Shown here: positions 50,451 to 59,802 of the stretch, piece after piece | How the letters are laid out: each line of letters begins with the position of its first letter | Numbering within the stretch: position 1 is the first letter of the stretch | Source: Maridesulfovibrio bastinii DSM 16055 | GTDB taxonomy: Bacteria > Desulfobacterota > Desulfovibrionia > Desulfovibrionales > Desulfovibrionaceae | NCBI RefSeq assembly: GCF_000429985.1 | Contig: NZ_AUCX01000007.1 | Coordinates: 1 to 64,000, forward strand | Direction: 5' to 3' | Length of the DNA: 64,000 bases | The notes under the pieces: generated by a model | Databases searched by the model: none | Seen by the model: only the letters and a program-made list of their open reading frames with translations | What the model was told of the DNA's origin: nothing | Position numbers and translations under genes: made by a program

Positions 50451-53177
50451 TCAGATATATCCGTTCTGATCAGTGGCAGGCAACTTGACTGTAAATGTTG
50501 TCCCGACTCCCGGTTCCGATTCAATATCAATAGACCCGCCGTGTTTATCCACAATAATATCGTGTACAATTGAAAGCCCTTGCCCCGTACCCTTGCCGAC
50601 CTCTTTGGTGGTGAAGAACGGGTCAAAAACTTTTTCCATATTTTCTTTGGAAATTCCGCAGCCTGAATCTGAAATTTTTATGACCACATGGTTGTTTTCA
50701 ATGCCGGTTGAGATTTTTATCAGACCCTTGCCTTCTTTGGTCTTGTCATCACTTATGGCATGGGCCGCGTTAACAAGGATGTTGAGAAAGACCTGATTAA
50801 TTCCACCGGGCAGGCCCTGAACCAGAGGTATTTCCTTATCCAGTTGAACTTCGAGGTCCGCAGCATATTTCCATTCATTTTTCGCAACCGTCAGAGTGTT
50901 TTCCAAAGCTGAATTTATATCAATAGCCTTCATTTCCTCTTCTCCCGGATGGGAGAAGTTCTTCATGGCCAGAACAATCTCGGCAACCCTGTGTACACCT
51001 TCTTTAGCTGTTTTACAGGCATTGGGAATTTCTTCGTTTAAAAAGTCTATATCGATATCTTCGCTGAATTCTTCAATGCGTTTTACATATTCTTTCGACT
51101 TTTCGGGATCGGAAAGACTTACAAGGTGTTCAGAATACATCTGGAACAGCTCTGTCATATCCTCAAAGGCATTTTGCAGAAACTGGATGTTATCACCTAT
51201 ATATTGAATCGGTGTGTTGATCTCATGGGCTATTCCGGATGCGAGCAGACCTATGGATTCGAGTTTCTGGGCAACGCTCAGTTTTCTCTCCAGATTTTTA
51301 CGTTCTGATATATCGAAAACAACTTCAACAATATGCTTAACTCCGCCGATACTTACTTCAAATAAATGGAGCGAAGTGGGGAGAGGTTTGCTGTCCGGGA
51401 TATATAGAACTCCTTCTTCATAAATTTCGTGTCCATCCCATTCAGGGCAGAGCAGCTGCCTCTTAGTTTCTGCTGCGAAGATATAATCTGTCTGACATGA
51501 ATTTTCTTTAATCTGTTCTGCCGGTATACCCAATAATTCTTCACTCTTTGAATTGGTATGAACTATTTCACCATTATCTGTATTGAATACAAAGATTGCA
51601 GCTCCAATTTCCTCAAAAATAGTGTTCAGGAATTTTTCATGTTCATTCTGCTGTTGCTGAATTTTTTTGCGTTCAGTTATATCCCTGACATTAGCCAGTA
51701 TCAGTGGTTTTTTATTCAGCTCTATCCTGTTCAGAACTATTTCTGTATAAAATGTTCTACCGGTTTTTGGGCATCTTGAATGCCATTCCAGACTTATATT
51801 CCGGCCTTCCAGAACAGTCTGCCATATCTGCCTTATTTCATCCCGGTTTGTCTCAGAAACTGTATAATCAGCAAGCAGGGAGTATGAAAAAACTTCATCC
51901 TGATCAACTTCGAACATTTGCAGCATTCGCTCATTTGTGGTGATCAGGTTGCCATCAGCATCATGAATTATTATCGCGTCATAGGTATTGTTAAAAAAAA
52001 TTCTGAGAGCTGATTCGGCTTCTTTTCTTTCCAATATTTCAGACTTCAAAGCCAGTGTCTGCTTTTCCAGCGCCGTTGTTCTTTCTCTGACTCGGTTTTC
52101 AAGTTTTTCATTTATTTCCTGAAGAGCGGACTCTGCAACCTCACGCGCGTAAATTTGTTCCTGAAGGGTTTTATTTTTATCTTTTATCAGTTGTTCCTGT
52201 TTTTCCTTTTCTACAAGATGAACCTGAAGCAGCATGTTGTCTGTGTTCATTTTTAAGACAACCATAGTGATCCCCAGCAGGAGGATGGCAAGAACGGTGA
52301 TGGCACTCATCATCTGCCATGGAGAAATGGAACCAAGAAGTTTAGTGTGCTGTACCTTGGCGTAAATATAAAAAGGTGAATTTTTTATATTGGTTCTTAT
52401 TTCAAGTATTTTGCCAGTACCAGTTTCAAAATTTTCTTTTTTATTGGAAATGGTGTCAGTTGCTGGAAGATTGTCAATTTTAACTATTTTTTTATTTTTG
52501 GAGTTCGTTAACGGATAGATATAATTTTGATAATTGAAGAAAAATTTGGTGCTGTCGTCAAAAATAAAATGATTGTATGATATAGTGTTAAGTATTGCTT
52601 CACTATTAAGTAAAGCAATTAAAGTTCCTGAAAAAGATTTTTTATAATAAAAAGGATATGCTGCTATGATAAATATTTTTGACCCTTCAACTTTAGCAGT
52701 TATTTTATATTCATCATCTTCAGATAAAAGAAATTCATTGAAATTAAAGTTGCTTTTGTTTGGGCCATTGCTTCCTGAAAGCTGGTTTCTATCTGAATCG
52801 TAAAATCTTATTGCTTCATATATCCTTTTGCCATTGTAGCTCTTATTTTCTATAAAATTATTAAGCTGGTTTGAGACTTCTATTAGACTTGCTCCAAGGC
52901 CATATTGCATTGTCATGCCAAGGGCTTTGTTATCAAAATATATTCTGATGATATTTCTAGCGGCAAGGTTTTTGAGATCGTCCTTTCTTTTAGAAAAGAA
53001 ATGCTGAAAGGCATCAGCTTCCATTATTGTCTCTGCTTGAAATTTTTCAAGAGCATTTCTACGCAGCTCAAGTTGTGAAGAATAGTTCATCCAGACTATG
53101 ATAAAAACAAATGTAATCAGCATCACTACAGCGACAATGCCAAGTTTCATTTTATTCTGCCTGAATACTGTCTTCAT
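50451..53177 (-). CDS. Membrane sensor histidine kinase with two PAS domains
   Basis: The 908-residue protein has a first helix at ~12-32 (LGIVAVVMLITFVFIIVWMNY), a Cache-like periplasmic region to ~290, a second helix (AITVLAILLLGITMVVLKM), coiled coil, two PAS domains (from ~390 and ~515), and a kinase core: SIGLLASGIAHEINTPIQYIGDN (phospho-His), ILVNAAHAISD (N-box), DSGCGISKENMEKVFDPFFTTK and GTGQGLSIVHDIIV. ATG 53177 is used with AAAGG upstream. It follows the binding-protein gene on the same strand, so the pair may sense a solute together. No response regulator is adjacent. Confidence 0.88.
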   Translation of the reverse strand: MKTVFRQNKMKLGIVAVVMLITFVFIIVWMNYSSQLELRRNALEKFQAETIMEADAFQHFFSKRKDDLKNLAARNIIRIYFDNKALGMTMQYGLGASLIEVSNQLNNFIENKSYNGKRIYEAIRFYDSDRNQLSGSNGPNKSNFNFNEFLLSEDDEYKITAKVEGSKIFIIAAYPFYYKKSFSGTLIALLNSEAILNTISYNHFIFDDSTKFFFNYQNYIYPLTNSKNKKIVKIDNLPATDTISNKKENFETGTGKILEIRTNIKNSPFYIYAKVQHTKLLGSISPWQMMSAITVLAILLLGITMVVLKMNTDNMLLQVHLVEKEKQEQLIKDKNKTLQEQIYAREVAESALQEINEKLENRVRERTTALEKQTLALKSEILERKEAESALRIFFNNTYDAIIIHDADGNLITTNERMLQMFEVDQDEVFSYSLLADYTVSETNRDEIRQIWQTVLEGRNISLEWHSRCPKTGRTFYTEIVLNRIELNKKPLILANVRDITERKKIQQQQNEHEKFLNTIFEEIGAAIFVFNTDNGEIVHTNSKSEELLGIPAEQIKENSCQTDYIFAAETKRQLLCPEWDGHEIYEEGVLYIPDSKPLPTSLHLFEVSIGGVKHIVEVVFDISERKNLERKLSVAQKLESIGLLASGIAHEINTPIQYIGDNIQFLQNAFEDMTELFQMYSEHLVSLSDPEKSKEYVKRIEEFSEDIDIDFLNEEIPNACKTAKEGVHRVAEIVLAMKNFSHPGEEEMKAIDINSALENTLTVAKNEWKYAADLEVQLDKEIPLVQGLPGGINQVFLNILVNAAHAISDDKTKEGKGLIKISTGIENNHVVIKISDSGCGISKENMEKVFDPFFTTKEVGKGTGQGLSIVHDIIVDKHGGSIDIESEPGVGTTFTVKLPATDQNGYI

Positions 53178-53194
53178 GATCTTACCTTTAAAAA

Positions 53195-54100
53195 TCACTT
53201 GCTGTTGCGGTCAAAGAAAGATGAAAAATAGGTATAGACTGCCGGGTAATATTTCTTAACAAGCTCATGATATTTACCATTATTCATGATTTCAGATAAA
53301 TATTCATTGAACTTAGCTCTCAGTTCAGGAGAATCCTTTCGGAAAGCTGATGCCATGACCTGCTTCTTGGATAAGGGACCGATTATTTTTAATTTTCCGG
53401 GCCATTTCTCCAAGGCGATAAGGGCATCTGGAACATCGAGAAGGGATACTTCGGCCTCTCCCTTTATAACGGCTGGAGCAAGATCGTTAAGGTTACCGTC
53501 AAAATTGTTTATCTGGGCCATTGAAGTATCTATGCCGTACAGCTCCGGGGTAAGACAGGTTCCCCGTTTGCAAAGAATTTTTCGTTTGAGGAGCTGTTTC
53601 TTGACCGCAGCTATATCTTTTAAGATATCTCCGCTGCTTTGTATGGGAATGATCTCTGAGTCTGATCTGGCTATGCACCATACTTGTGTCGGGAAAATGT
53701 TGCTTGAAAAATTTACAATTTTTTCTCGCCAGCCAAGTTTTGTCAGACCTGTGGAAAGAATATCTCCTTTTATTTCTGCATCTCCTGTTACTTTAACCGT
53801 ATTTTTGTTTATCTCATACGTTTTGCCTGTAAGGTCTGTGAAAGCCTTATCCCAACTTGTTCTGACGAATCTGTATTTTACACCTAAGTACTCGGCAAAA
53901 CCTTGTATTAGTTCAACATCAAGACCTTCGCCATTACCTTTGATAAAGTTTGCATACGGTATCCCAAGATGTATGATCTCTCCTTTACTTATAATTTGGT
54001 CAAGATCATGCGCATCACTATCTGCATAAACTGGAAATACGGAGAAAAAGCTTATTATTATAAATAAGACTGTAACATACTTGTATACTTTTAAATTCAT
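53195..54100 (-). CDS. Family 3 solute-binding protein paired with a histidine kinase
   Basis: The 301-residue protein has a signal peptide (VLFIIISFFSVFPVYA) and a periplasmic amino-acid-type fold: EIIHLGIPYANFIKGNGEGLDVELIQGFAEYLGVKYRFV, DILSTGLTKLGWREKIVNFS, and KYHELVKKYYPAVYTYF. No ABC permease or ATPase is nearby; it lies directly upstream of a histidine-kinase gene. Function as a sensor accessory protein is inferred. Two cysteines (KILCKRGTC) could form a disulfide. Confidence 0.8.
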   Translation of the reverse strand: MNLKVYKYVTVLFIIISFFSVFPVYADSDAHDLDQIISKGEIIHLGIPYANFIKGNGEGLDVELIQGFAEYLGVKYRFVRTSWDKAFTDLTGKTYEINKNTVKVTGDAEIKGDILSTGLTKLGWREKIVNFSSNIFPTQVWCIARSDSEIIPIQSSGDILKDIAAVKKQLLKRKILCKRGTCLTPELYGIDTSMAQINNFDGNLNDLAPAVIKGEAEVSLLDVPDALIALEKWPGKLKIIGPLSKKQVMASAFRKDSPELRAKFNEYLSEIMNNGKYHELVKKYYPAVYTYFSSFFDRNSK

Positions 54101-54274
54101 ATTTTCTCCATTGTTTATCCATAAAAAACAAGACCTATATATAACAATGTTATCACAACAGGCATAGAATTTCTACGGAAGACTTTTAAAATAACAGAAA
54201 AATGGAATAGTCAGCTTGATTTTATAGAATTGGCTGAGTTTGTATTTATCCTTACTTTTTAAGCTTCATAAAAA

Positions 54275-54304
54275 AGCCGCCATTCTGATATCAGAATGGC
54301 GGCT
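54275..54304. terminator. Bidirectional terminator
   Basis: Palindrome AGCCGCCATTCTGA / TCAGAATGGCGGCT with a TA centre, A-rich before and T-rich after. It serves the minus-strand repeat protein gene. Confidence 0.85.
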
Positions 54305-54327
54305 AAGTTTTTACAGTATGATGTAAG

Positions 54328-56049
54328 CTAGTAATTAGTTTTAAGTTTTACCTTGTATTCATTACGTTTGGGGGCAGGATTATCTTTATCCAAAGTGCTA
54401 AGTAAATCGTAAGTGTCATCAAGCATGATGGACTCGGCCGCATTGATCTTTTTGGAAGCTGCATGCAGGTCTGTATCTGCGTTTTCAATGCCTCCCTGAA
54501 TCTTTTTATTTACCTCTGTAGTTTCAGAGCCTTTTGTCTGGGAACCATGAACATTGGTGGAAATTGTGTCAGGACTGTCGTGGTTGTGTTTCAGTTCCTC
54601 GTTTATGACTATGGAAGCGGTATTAACCATTTTTCCATTTTCAAAACTGCTGTCGGTATGGGAAGCACTTTTTATGGTTCCCGGTGATTCATCCTCTGTC
54701 AGCCCCTTGCCGTTCCAGAACTGAAGTCCCCGCTGGCCGCGATTTGTGCGTGCGGATTCAGAATCTTCCTGTTTAGCTACCAGCTCACCTTCTTTATAGA
54801 TTTCACTGGACCATTTCATATCATAGGGGCGATCAGACACGGTGTCATCTTCAACCATAAACGCAGTATTGTAGTGGTTTTTAGCTGTGTGTTTTTTTAT
54901 GTTGTCAGTATAGAATCCTGCCCGGGCCGAGCTGTCCATGAGAGGTTCCGCAAGGAGTCCGGCTGCTGTCTGAGTTTCCTCTTTTGAAGAATACTCCACG
55001 TTTGAAAAGCCTAAAATATCAAGTATTCCCGGTCTCTTTGGCAGCTTGGAGGATTCTGTTTCTCCTACGGTTGCAGAGCTGTGGTCATGCTTTACTTTTT
55101 TACCGTCATTATACCACATCACATCCATACTTTGTCTCAGTTCTCCATCGTCAGGGGCGTCAGAGTCAGAATAGGAGTCATTCCATGAGGCCTGTCTCAA
55201 TAATTGGCCTTTGTTGTCGTAATTTAAAATATCAATGCTCAGTGATGAATTCTGGCTTACTTCATGTGTGCTCCATGGATCAAGATCACCAACTTTTTTA
55301 CCCGACCTGTTTGTTTCATTAACAAAATGTCCCTTTTGCTCTATGTGGGCTTCCTTTGATTTAGTCCCGTTATTGTACTCTGTTATGTGTGATCTGTAGT
55401 TGGTTGAATGGTAGTCAGTTGTATTCTGCTGGGTAAGTTCATTGAAATCACCGTTGATTTTTTTTGTACCGTAAGCGACAAGCGAATCAGATAAGGCTTT
55501 ATTCGGATCTCTATATTTGCTTTCCAGCTGCATTGAATCGTCCATATTACGGATCAGCTTGCCATTGTCATACCACTGTGCGGAACGGGTAACTTTGGCC
55601 GCGCTGTTGTCACCAGTGGAAAGTCCGGTGAACTCAGTATTTATTTCTTGTGTCAGCTTACCATTTTTATTAAAAATCTGGGTGTTTAAAATTGCTCCGT
55701 CAGCGGTCAGCTCTCCATTCACCTTGCGGACCAGATCGTCACCGTCATATTCCTCAATGGTGAGTTTTGATCCTTGAATGGAAAAAACCTGTCTGTTGCC
55801 GTTATCGAGTTTGACCTCTCCCTCATCATAGCCGAATAACGACTTCCATGAATGGTCGGTCTGCTCCGGTTTTCTATTCTGCTCTTTCTGCATGAGCAGT
55901 GCTTCACCGGAAATTACGACAAGGTCTTTTTTTTGCTTAATTTGATCTTCAGCAGGCTTTTCCAAAGCTCGTGAGGACGCAGCTGCCTGACTGGTGCTTG
56001 TTGAAGCTTTAGATGAATTAAACTGGAAAGGTGTTATTGATCCTGTCAT
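54328..56049 (-). CDS. Large hydrophilic protein with repeated NGK elements, unknown function
   Basis: The 573-residue protein has no signal peptide. The N-terminal 55 residues are Ser/Ala/Lys-rich and end DLVVISGEALLMQ, similar to N-termini of flagellar-associated or secreted structural proteins. The rest repeats a short Y/W-x-N/D-G-K/Q/E element (WYDNGKLIRNM, FNKNGKLTQEI, YDNKGQLLRQ, WYNDGKKVKH, YKEGELVAKQ, FENGKMVNTA), spaced through ~100-500, suggesting a beta-repeat solenoid of the MORN/antitoxin type. It is monocistronic. Export by a flagellar-type system is possible but unproven. Confidence 0.6.
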   Translation of the reverse strand: MTGSITPFQFNSSKASTSTSQAAASSRALEKPAEDQIKQKKDLVVISGEALLMQKEQNRKPEQTDHSWKSLFGYDEGEVKLDNGNRQVFSIQGSKLTIEEYDGDDLVRKVNGELTADGAILNTQIFNKNGKLTQEINTEFTGLSTGDNSAAKVTRSAQWYDNGKLIRNMDDSMQLESKYRDPNKALSDSLVAYGTKKINGDFNELTQQNTTDYHSTNYRSHITEYNNGTKSKEAHIEQKGHFVNETNRSGKKVGDLDPWSTHEVSQNSSLSIDILNYDNKGQLLRQASWNDSYSDSDAPDDGELRQSMDVMWYNDGKKVKHDHSSATVGETESSKLPKRPGILDILGFSNVEYSSKEETQTAAGLLAEPLMDSSARAGFYTDNIKKHTAKNHYNTAFMVEDDTVSDRPYDMKWSSEIYKEGELVAKQEDSESARTNRGQRGLQFWNGKGLTEDESPGTIKSASHTDSSFENGKMVNTASIVINEELKHNHDSPDTISTNVHGSQTKGSETTEVNKKIQGGIENADTDLHAASKKINAAESIMLDDTYDLLSTLDKDNPAPKRNEYKVKLKTNY

Positions 56050-56378
56050 ATTGCTAACCTCGAAATTTGGGCATCGTGAATAAAATTAATTATAAGTGTT
56101 ATCGGCAACACCTTAATAAAACTTTATGCTAATATATAGAAAAAACCATGGGTAATCGATAATATTATCTAATGGAATATACAAAAATGTAGTTGTTTTT
56201 ATGATGATCAGCTGCGGTCAGCTTAAGCATTTAAGATTAATCAGGTAAATAAAAATTTAGTATAAATATATAACTATTACAGATTATTATATTGATCCGC
56301 CAGTGTCTGCACTGGCGGTTTTTACATTGGCTCATCTGGCAAAATTAATGGGAAATTCCATCCCTGCAGGATATTAAC
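56050..56378. promoter_or_regulatory. Intergenic region with an isolated terminator before the MFS gene
   Basis: Divergent promoter region of the repeat protein and MFS transporter. A strong plus-strand hairpin (56297-56323) lies 56 bases before the MFS start with no gene ahead of it on that strand, so it may end a short leader transcript or small RNA. Confidence 0.45.
56297..56323 (+). terminator. Orphan terminator/attenuator upstream of the MFS gene
   Basis: Perfect stem CCGCCAGTG / CACTGGCGG, TCTG loop, TTTTT. See intergenic entry. Confidence 0.7.
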
Positions 56379-57650
56379 ATGCAAAATACAAAAGTGTCGT
56401 GTGAAGATTCCACTCCAAAACAGAGTTCCAGCAGAAGCCGTCTGTTGATGGTTTTAGCTTTTTTTGCCCTTACATTAAATCTCAGGGCTGCCCTGACGTC
56501 TCTTCCGCCTGTCATCCAGAATATTAAGACTATGTTTGACATAAGTGACGGGCTTGCCGGGTTTCTGACTTCAATACCTATTCTGTGCTTTGGTCTGCTC
56601 ACTCCGGTCATAAGTTTTCTGATGAAGAATTTGAAACTGGAAACTTCTGTTTTTCTCACTTTAGGTGGTATTGCGATCGGTTCTGTGCTGCGTTCCGCTG
56701 GTGGTATGAATGCCATGATTGCCGGAACGACATTGATAGGAATTTCCCTTACAGCAGGAAACATAGTCGGTCTTATGGTTCTTGGTAGAGAATTTTCGGA
56801 TAATATAAGCGCAATGACCGGGTTGTATGTCTGCGGAATGTCGATCGGTTCCATGGCTACTATGGGGTTAACAGCACCTCTCACACATGCCATAGGCTGG
56901 CGTGCGGCTCTTGCTTTGCCGGTTGTTTTTGCTCTTGTGGCCATTTTGTTATGGATATTTGCCGCAGTAGGGCGCAAGCGTGCTGATAAGATACAGGCCG
57001 CATTTCAAAAGCAGTGCTGCGCGCAAAAAAGTGAAACTGAATATAAGGTCGCACAAAGTCTGGAAGCAAGGTCCTCAAACGTGCTTAAAAAAAGTCTGGT
57101 CTGGATTTTAGCTGTGGCCTTCGCTGCGCATACTTTTCTGTTTTACGGCATTACCGCATGGATTCCAGTTTATCTTGAACAGACTTTGGGAATGTCGGAT
57201 GCATTGGCCGGAGTTGTGGCTTCATTATTTCAGACGTTGGGGCTGGTTGGTTGTTTTGGTATTCCGGCTCTCGTTAAAACAGGTAAATTTTCAACACGAG
57301 CCAGATTTACCATGGTCACGGTCGGATGGCTTCTGACTGCGGCAGGATTCTGGCTGGCTCCTCGCTGGTGGGCCGCATGGGTTTTCTGCGGCGGATTTGC
57401 TTCCGGCGGTGGATTTACGGTTATTTTCAGTATGATTATGGAAAATGCCAACAATCTTAATGAAAACAGAACAATGTCTACGGTTGTTCAGACAGTAGGG
57501 TATATTGTTGCTTCAATCAGTCCTTTCGCCATTGGACATCTGCATGAACTTTACGGCAGCTGGCAGGGCGGCATGGCGATTCTTACCGGTTCAGCCGTGC
57601 TGATGATTTTGTGCGGATTTGTTGCAACAGCCGGTGCCAGAAGAGTTTAG
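56379..57650 (+). CDS. MFS transporter, CynX/NimT family
   Basis: The 423-residue membrane protein has about twelve helices and the CynX/NimT opening FFALTLNLRAALTSLPPVIQNIKTMFDISDGLAGFLTSIPILCFGLLTPV, typical of cyanate and 2-nitroimidazole transporters. The cytoplasmic middle loop has a basic, Cys-containing segment (FQKQCCAQKSETEYK). AGGA precedes the ATG. The substrate cannot be assigned. The next gene downstream is a convergent nitroreductase. Confidence 0.85.
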   Translation: MQNTKVSCEDSTPKQSSSRSRLLMVLAFFALTLNLRAALTSLPPVIQNIKTMFDISDGLAGFLTSIPILCFGLLTPVISFLMKNLKLETSVFLTLGGIAIGSVLRSAGGMNAMIAGTTLIGISLTAGNIVGLMVLGREFSDNISAMTGLYVCGMSIGSMATMGLTAPLTHAIGWRAALALPVVFALVAILLWIFAAVGRKRADKIQAAFQKQCCAQKSETEYKVAQSLEARSSNVLKKSLVWILAVAFAAHTFLFYGITAWIPVYLEQTLGMSDALAGVVASLFQTLGLVGCFGIPALVKTGKFSTRARFTMVTVGWLLTAAGFWLAPRWWAAWVFCGGFASGGGFTVIFSMIMENANNLNENRTMSTVVQTVGYIVASISPFAIGHLHELYGSWQGGMAILTGSAVLMILCGFVATAGARRV

Positions 57651-57756
57651 GATAACGCTGTGTCCTGATTGACCTGTCTAAACAGGATTGAGTTTTAGTA
57701 ATGTACTGGTATTTCAGTTTTGAGCATGACCGCAATTGTCTGCCGAAAGAAGAAAA

Positions 57757-57801
57757 CCGGACTGCTGAACTGTAATTGTCTCAGCAGCCCGGATATTTTT
57801 T
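57757..57801. terminator. Bidirectional terminator between MFS and nitroreductase genes
   Basis: CCGG-TGCTGA / TCAGCA-CCGG with a 12-base loop and ATTTTTT on the plus side. Confidence 0.75.
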
Positions 57802-57807
57802 AGGCTA

Positions 57808-58599
57808 TCAGCGCCATTCAACTCTGGCGGGAACACGGGGAGGAATGCGGCTGTATCTATGCTTAGGAATTCCAAGCATCAACGCAGCATAGGTCAGATG
57901 TTTTTCCGGCAGGTTCAGATATTCCATCAAGGGTTTGTAATTAATTGCGGCACCCATGAAGAAGCCGGCCCAGCAGGCTCCAATTCCGTAAGCCGGAGCA
58001 GCCAGTTCTATTGTTGTCGCAGCGATACTACAGTCGCTAACGGGCCTTAGTTCATCGGTTGAAGCATGGGCTATAAGCAGGCACGGGGCATCTCTGTTGA
58101 TCATGTCTACACCGTTGTCAAAGGCTTCAACAACTTCTGGACAGCGGTTGATTTCTCTGAACCAGTCAACGACAAGGGCAGAACATTTATGAATCATGTC
58201 TTTGTCTGTTAAAACCAGCCAGTGAACAGGTTGCAGGTTTTTGGCAGTTGGAGCCCATCTGCTGAGTTCTATAAGATCAGTTATATCTTTTTTATCAACA
58301 TCCTGATCTTTAAAGTTTCTGATTGAGCGTCTGGTGCGCAAAAGTTGAGAAATCTGTTCTTTAGTCGGGTACAGTTTCCTATTCGTTTTTTCACAGTCCG
58401 CACCATTAAGACCGTTTAAGGTAATGGCCTCGCCGGGACAGATTGAAATACAATGACCACAGTTTACGCAGAAGTCTTCATATCCGTCTGCAAGCTCGGG
58501 GATACCGTCCTTTCCTTCAAGAAAAAGATTGAAAGGACATTCTTCTACACATAGGTTGTCTTTTTTACATTTATCAGCATTAATTGTAATAACGCTCAT
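57808..58599 (-). CDS. Nitroreductase-family flavoenzyme with an N-terminal 2[4Fe-4S] ferredoxin domain
   Basis: The 263-residue protein starts with a ferredoxin domain (CKKDNLCVEECPFNLF and CVNCGHCISICPGEAI). The nitroreductase domain follows (RTRRSIRNFKDQDVD binding FMN, LSRWAPTAKNLQPVHWLVL, IELAAPAYGIGACWAGFF, LTYAALMLGIPKHRYSRIPPR). ATG 58599 is used with GGAG 6 bases upstream. Ferredoxin-fused nitroreductases reduce nitro or unsaturated compounds using low-potential electrons. The convergent neighbour is a CynX/NimT transporter, whose relatives include a nitroimidazole transporter, a possible but unproven link. Confidence 0.92.
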   Translation of the reverse strand: MSVITINADKCKKDNLCVEECPFNLFLEGKDGIPELADGYEDFCVNCGHCISICPGEAITLNGLNGADCEKTNRKLYPTKEQISQLLRTRRSIRNFKDQDVDKKDITDLIELSRWAPTAKNLQPVHWLVLTDKDMIHKCSALVVDWFREINRCPEVVEAFDNGVDMINRDAPCLLIAHASTDELRPVSDCSIAATTIELAAPAYGIGACWAGFFMGAAINYKPLMEYLNLPEKHLTYAALMLGIPKHRYSRIPPRVPARVEWR

Positions 58600-58731
58600 T
58601 AGTGTCTCCTTATCGATCATAAATCGGTTTAATTATAGACATGTTATAAGTAAAATTAAAATATTATAACATGTTACAATTATTTTTGCCGTAGAGTGCT
58701 TGTAGTAAAAGATAAATGGAGCCAAGTTGCA

Positions 58732-58938
58732 ATGGCAAAATTACTAATTTTATCTGGTGTCGGTCTTATTCTGGCTGGTATCATCATCAAATATGCGCCG
58801 TGGCTTGTTGGCTGGTTCGGGAATCTTCCCGGAGATATAAATGTTGAATCAGGCAGAAGCAGAATTTTTATACCAGTCACTTCAATGCTTTTAGTAAGTG
58901 TTGTTTTAAGTCTGGTGATTAACATTTTCAGGCGATAA
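58732..58938 (+). CDS. DUF2905 small membrane protein
   Basis: The 68-residue protein has two helices joined by NLPGDINVESGRSRIFIPVTSMLL, the hallmark of DUF2905 (LPGDixxe...iPl). ATG 58732 is chosen, with GGAG ten bases upstream; the frame is open to 58696. Its role is not known. It is followed by the EVE gene after 13 bases. Confidence 0.85.
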   Translation: MAKLLILSGVGLILAGIIIKYAPWLVGWFGNLPGDINVESGRSRIFIPVTSMLLVSVVLSLVINIFRR

Positions 58939-58951
58939 TATGGAGGTCCTG

Positions 58952-59419
58952 ATGGCTGGATACTGGCTTATGAAATCTGAACCGGGATGCTTTTCTATTG
59001 ACGATCTTGAATCATCTGAAAACAGTACCACTCCTTGGGATGGTGTTCGAAATTATCAGGCTAGAAATTTCATGCGCGATGAAATGGAAACAGGTGATAA
59101 AGTAATTTTTTATCACAGTGTTAAAAATCCCTCTGCCGTAGGCATTGCCGAAGTTGTCAGGGAAGCCTATCCAGATTACACCTCATGGGACCCTGACGGT
59201 GATCATTTTGATCCTAAATCTACACCAGAAAATCCCCGTTGGTTTATGGTGGATATAAAGCTGGTTGAAAAATTTCAAACCCCGGTATCACTTAAATTTA
59301 TGAGGACTGTGCGCGGTCTTGAAGGTATGGAACTGCTGCGCAAAGGATCACGCCTCTCAGTCATGCCTGTAGGCAGGAATGAATTTGATATAATCTGCCG
59401 TCTTGGAAATGAAAAATAG
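58952..59419 (+). CDS. EVE domain protein (modified-base-binding fold)
   Basis: The 155-residue protein is a full EVE domain: YWLMKSEPGCFSIDDL, WDGVRNYQARNFMRDEMETGDKVIFYHS, GIAEVVREAYPDYTSWDP, RWFMVDIKLVEKF and a closing PVGRNEFDIIC. EVE/PUA-like domains bind modified bases in DNA or RNA. ATG 58952 is used: GGAGG lies 5 bases upstream. Stand-alone EVE proteins are common housekeeping genes; no restriction or defence genes are adjacent. Confidence 0.92.
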   Translation: MAGYWLMKSEPGCFSIDDLESSENSTTPWDGVRNYQARNFMRDEMETGDKVIFYHSVKNPSAVGIAEVVREAYPDYTSWDPDGDHFDPKSTPENPRWFMVDIKLVEKFQTPVSLKFMRTVRGLEGMELLRKGSRLSVMPVGRNEFDIICRLGNEK

Positions 59420-59482
59420 TCCTCTTTTAAAAAAATAATCATATCAGGTTGATGAAACTAATAAATTTTCACGGAGTATTGT

Positions 59483-59695
59483 GTGGAAGATAGACTTGAA
59501 CGCCTGGAAAGTGAGCTGGCTATGCAGGACCGCTCACTGGAGAAATTGAACGATGTTATATACTCCCAGCAAAAGCAGATAGATGCTATGGAAGAACAGA
59601 TTGAAGCCCTGATCACAGTGGTCAGAGAACTGAAAGATTCTGTTGGCAGCGGTGTTTTGCCAAGAGATGAGCCGCCGCCCCATTATGGCCGCTGA
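59483..59695 (+). CDS. slyX: SlyX family protein
   Basis: The 70-residue protein is a coiled coil (LERLESELAMQDRSLEKLNDVIYSQQKQIDAMEEQIEAL) ending in the SlyX signature PPPHYGR. GTG start with GGAG 6 bases before. The cellular function is not known. Confidence 0.9.
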   Translation: MEDRLERLESELAMQDRSLEKLNDVIYSQQKQIDAMEEQIEALITVVRELKDSVGSGVLPRDEPPPHYGR

Positions 59696-59802
59696 TCAGC
59701 CTTTTTTAATTTTTTTCCTTCTTTTTCTTTTCCGGGGTTGTTTCGTTTCCTTTGGTATCGTATCCTGTCTGATATCTGTGCAGATAAACAGGAGCTGAAG
59801 GA

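Noticed and set aside
58952-59419. EVE gene as part of a defence island
   Set aside because: Neighbours are DUF2905, slyX and sensor genes; no restriction, methylase or helicase genes are nearby.
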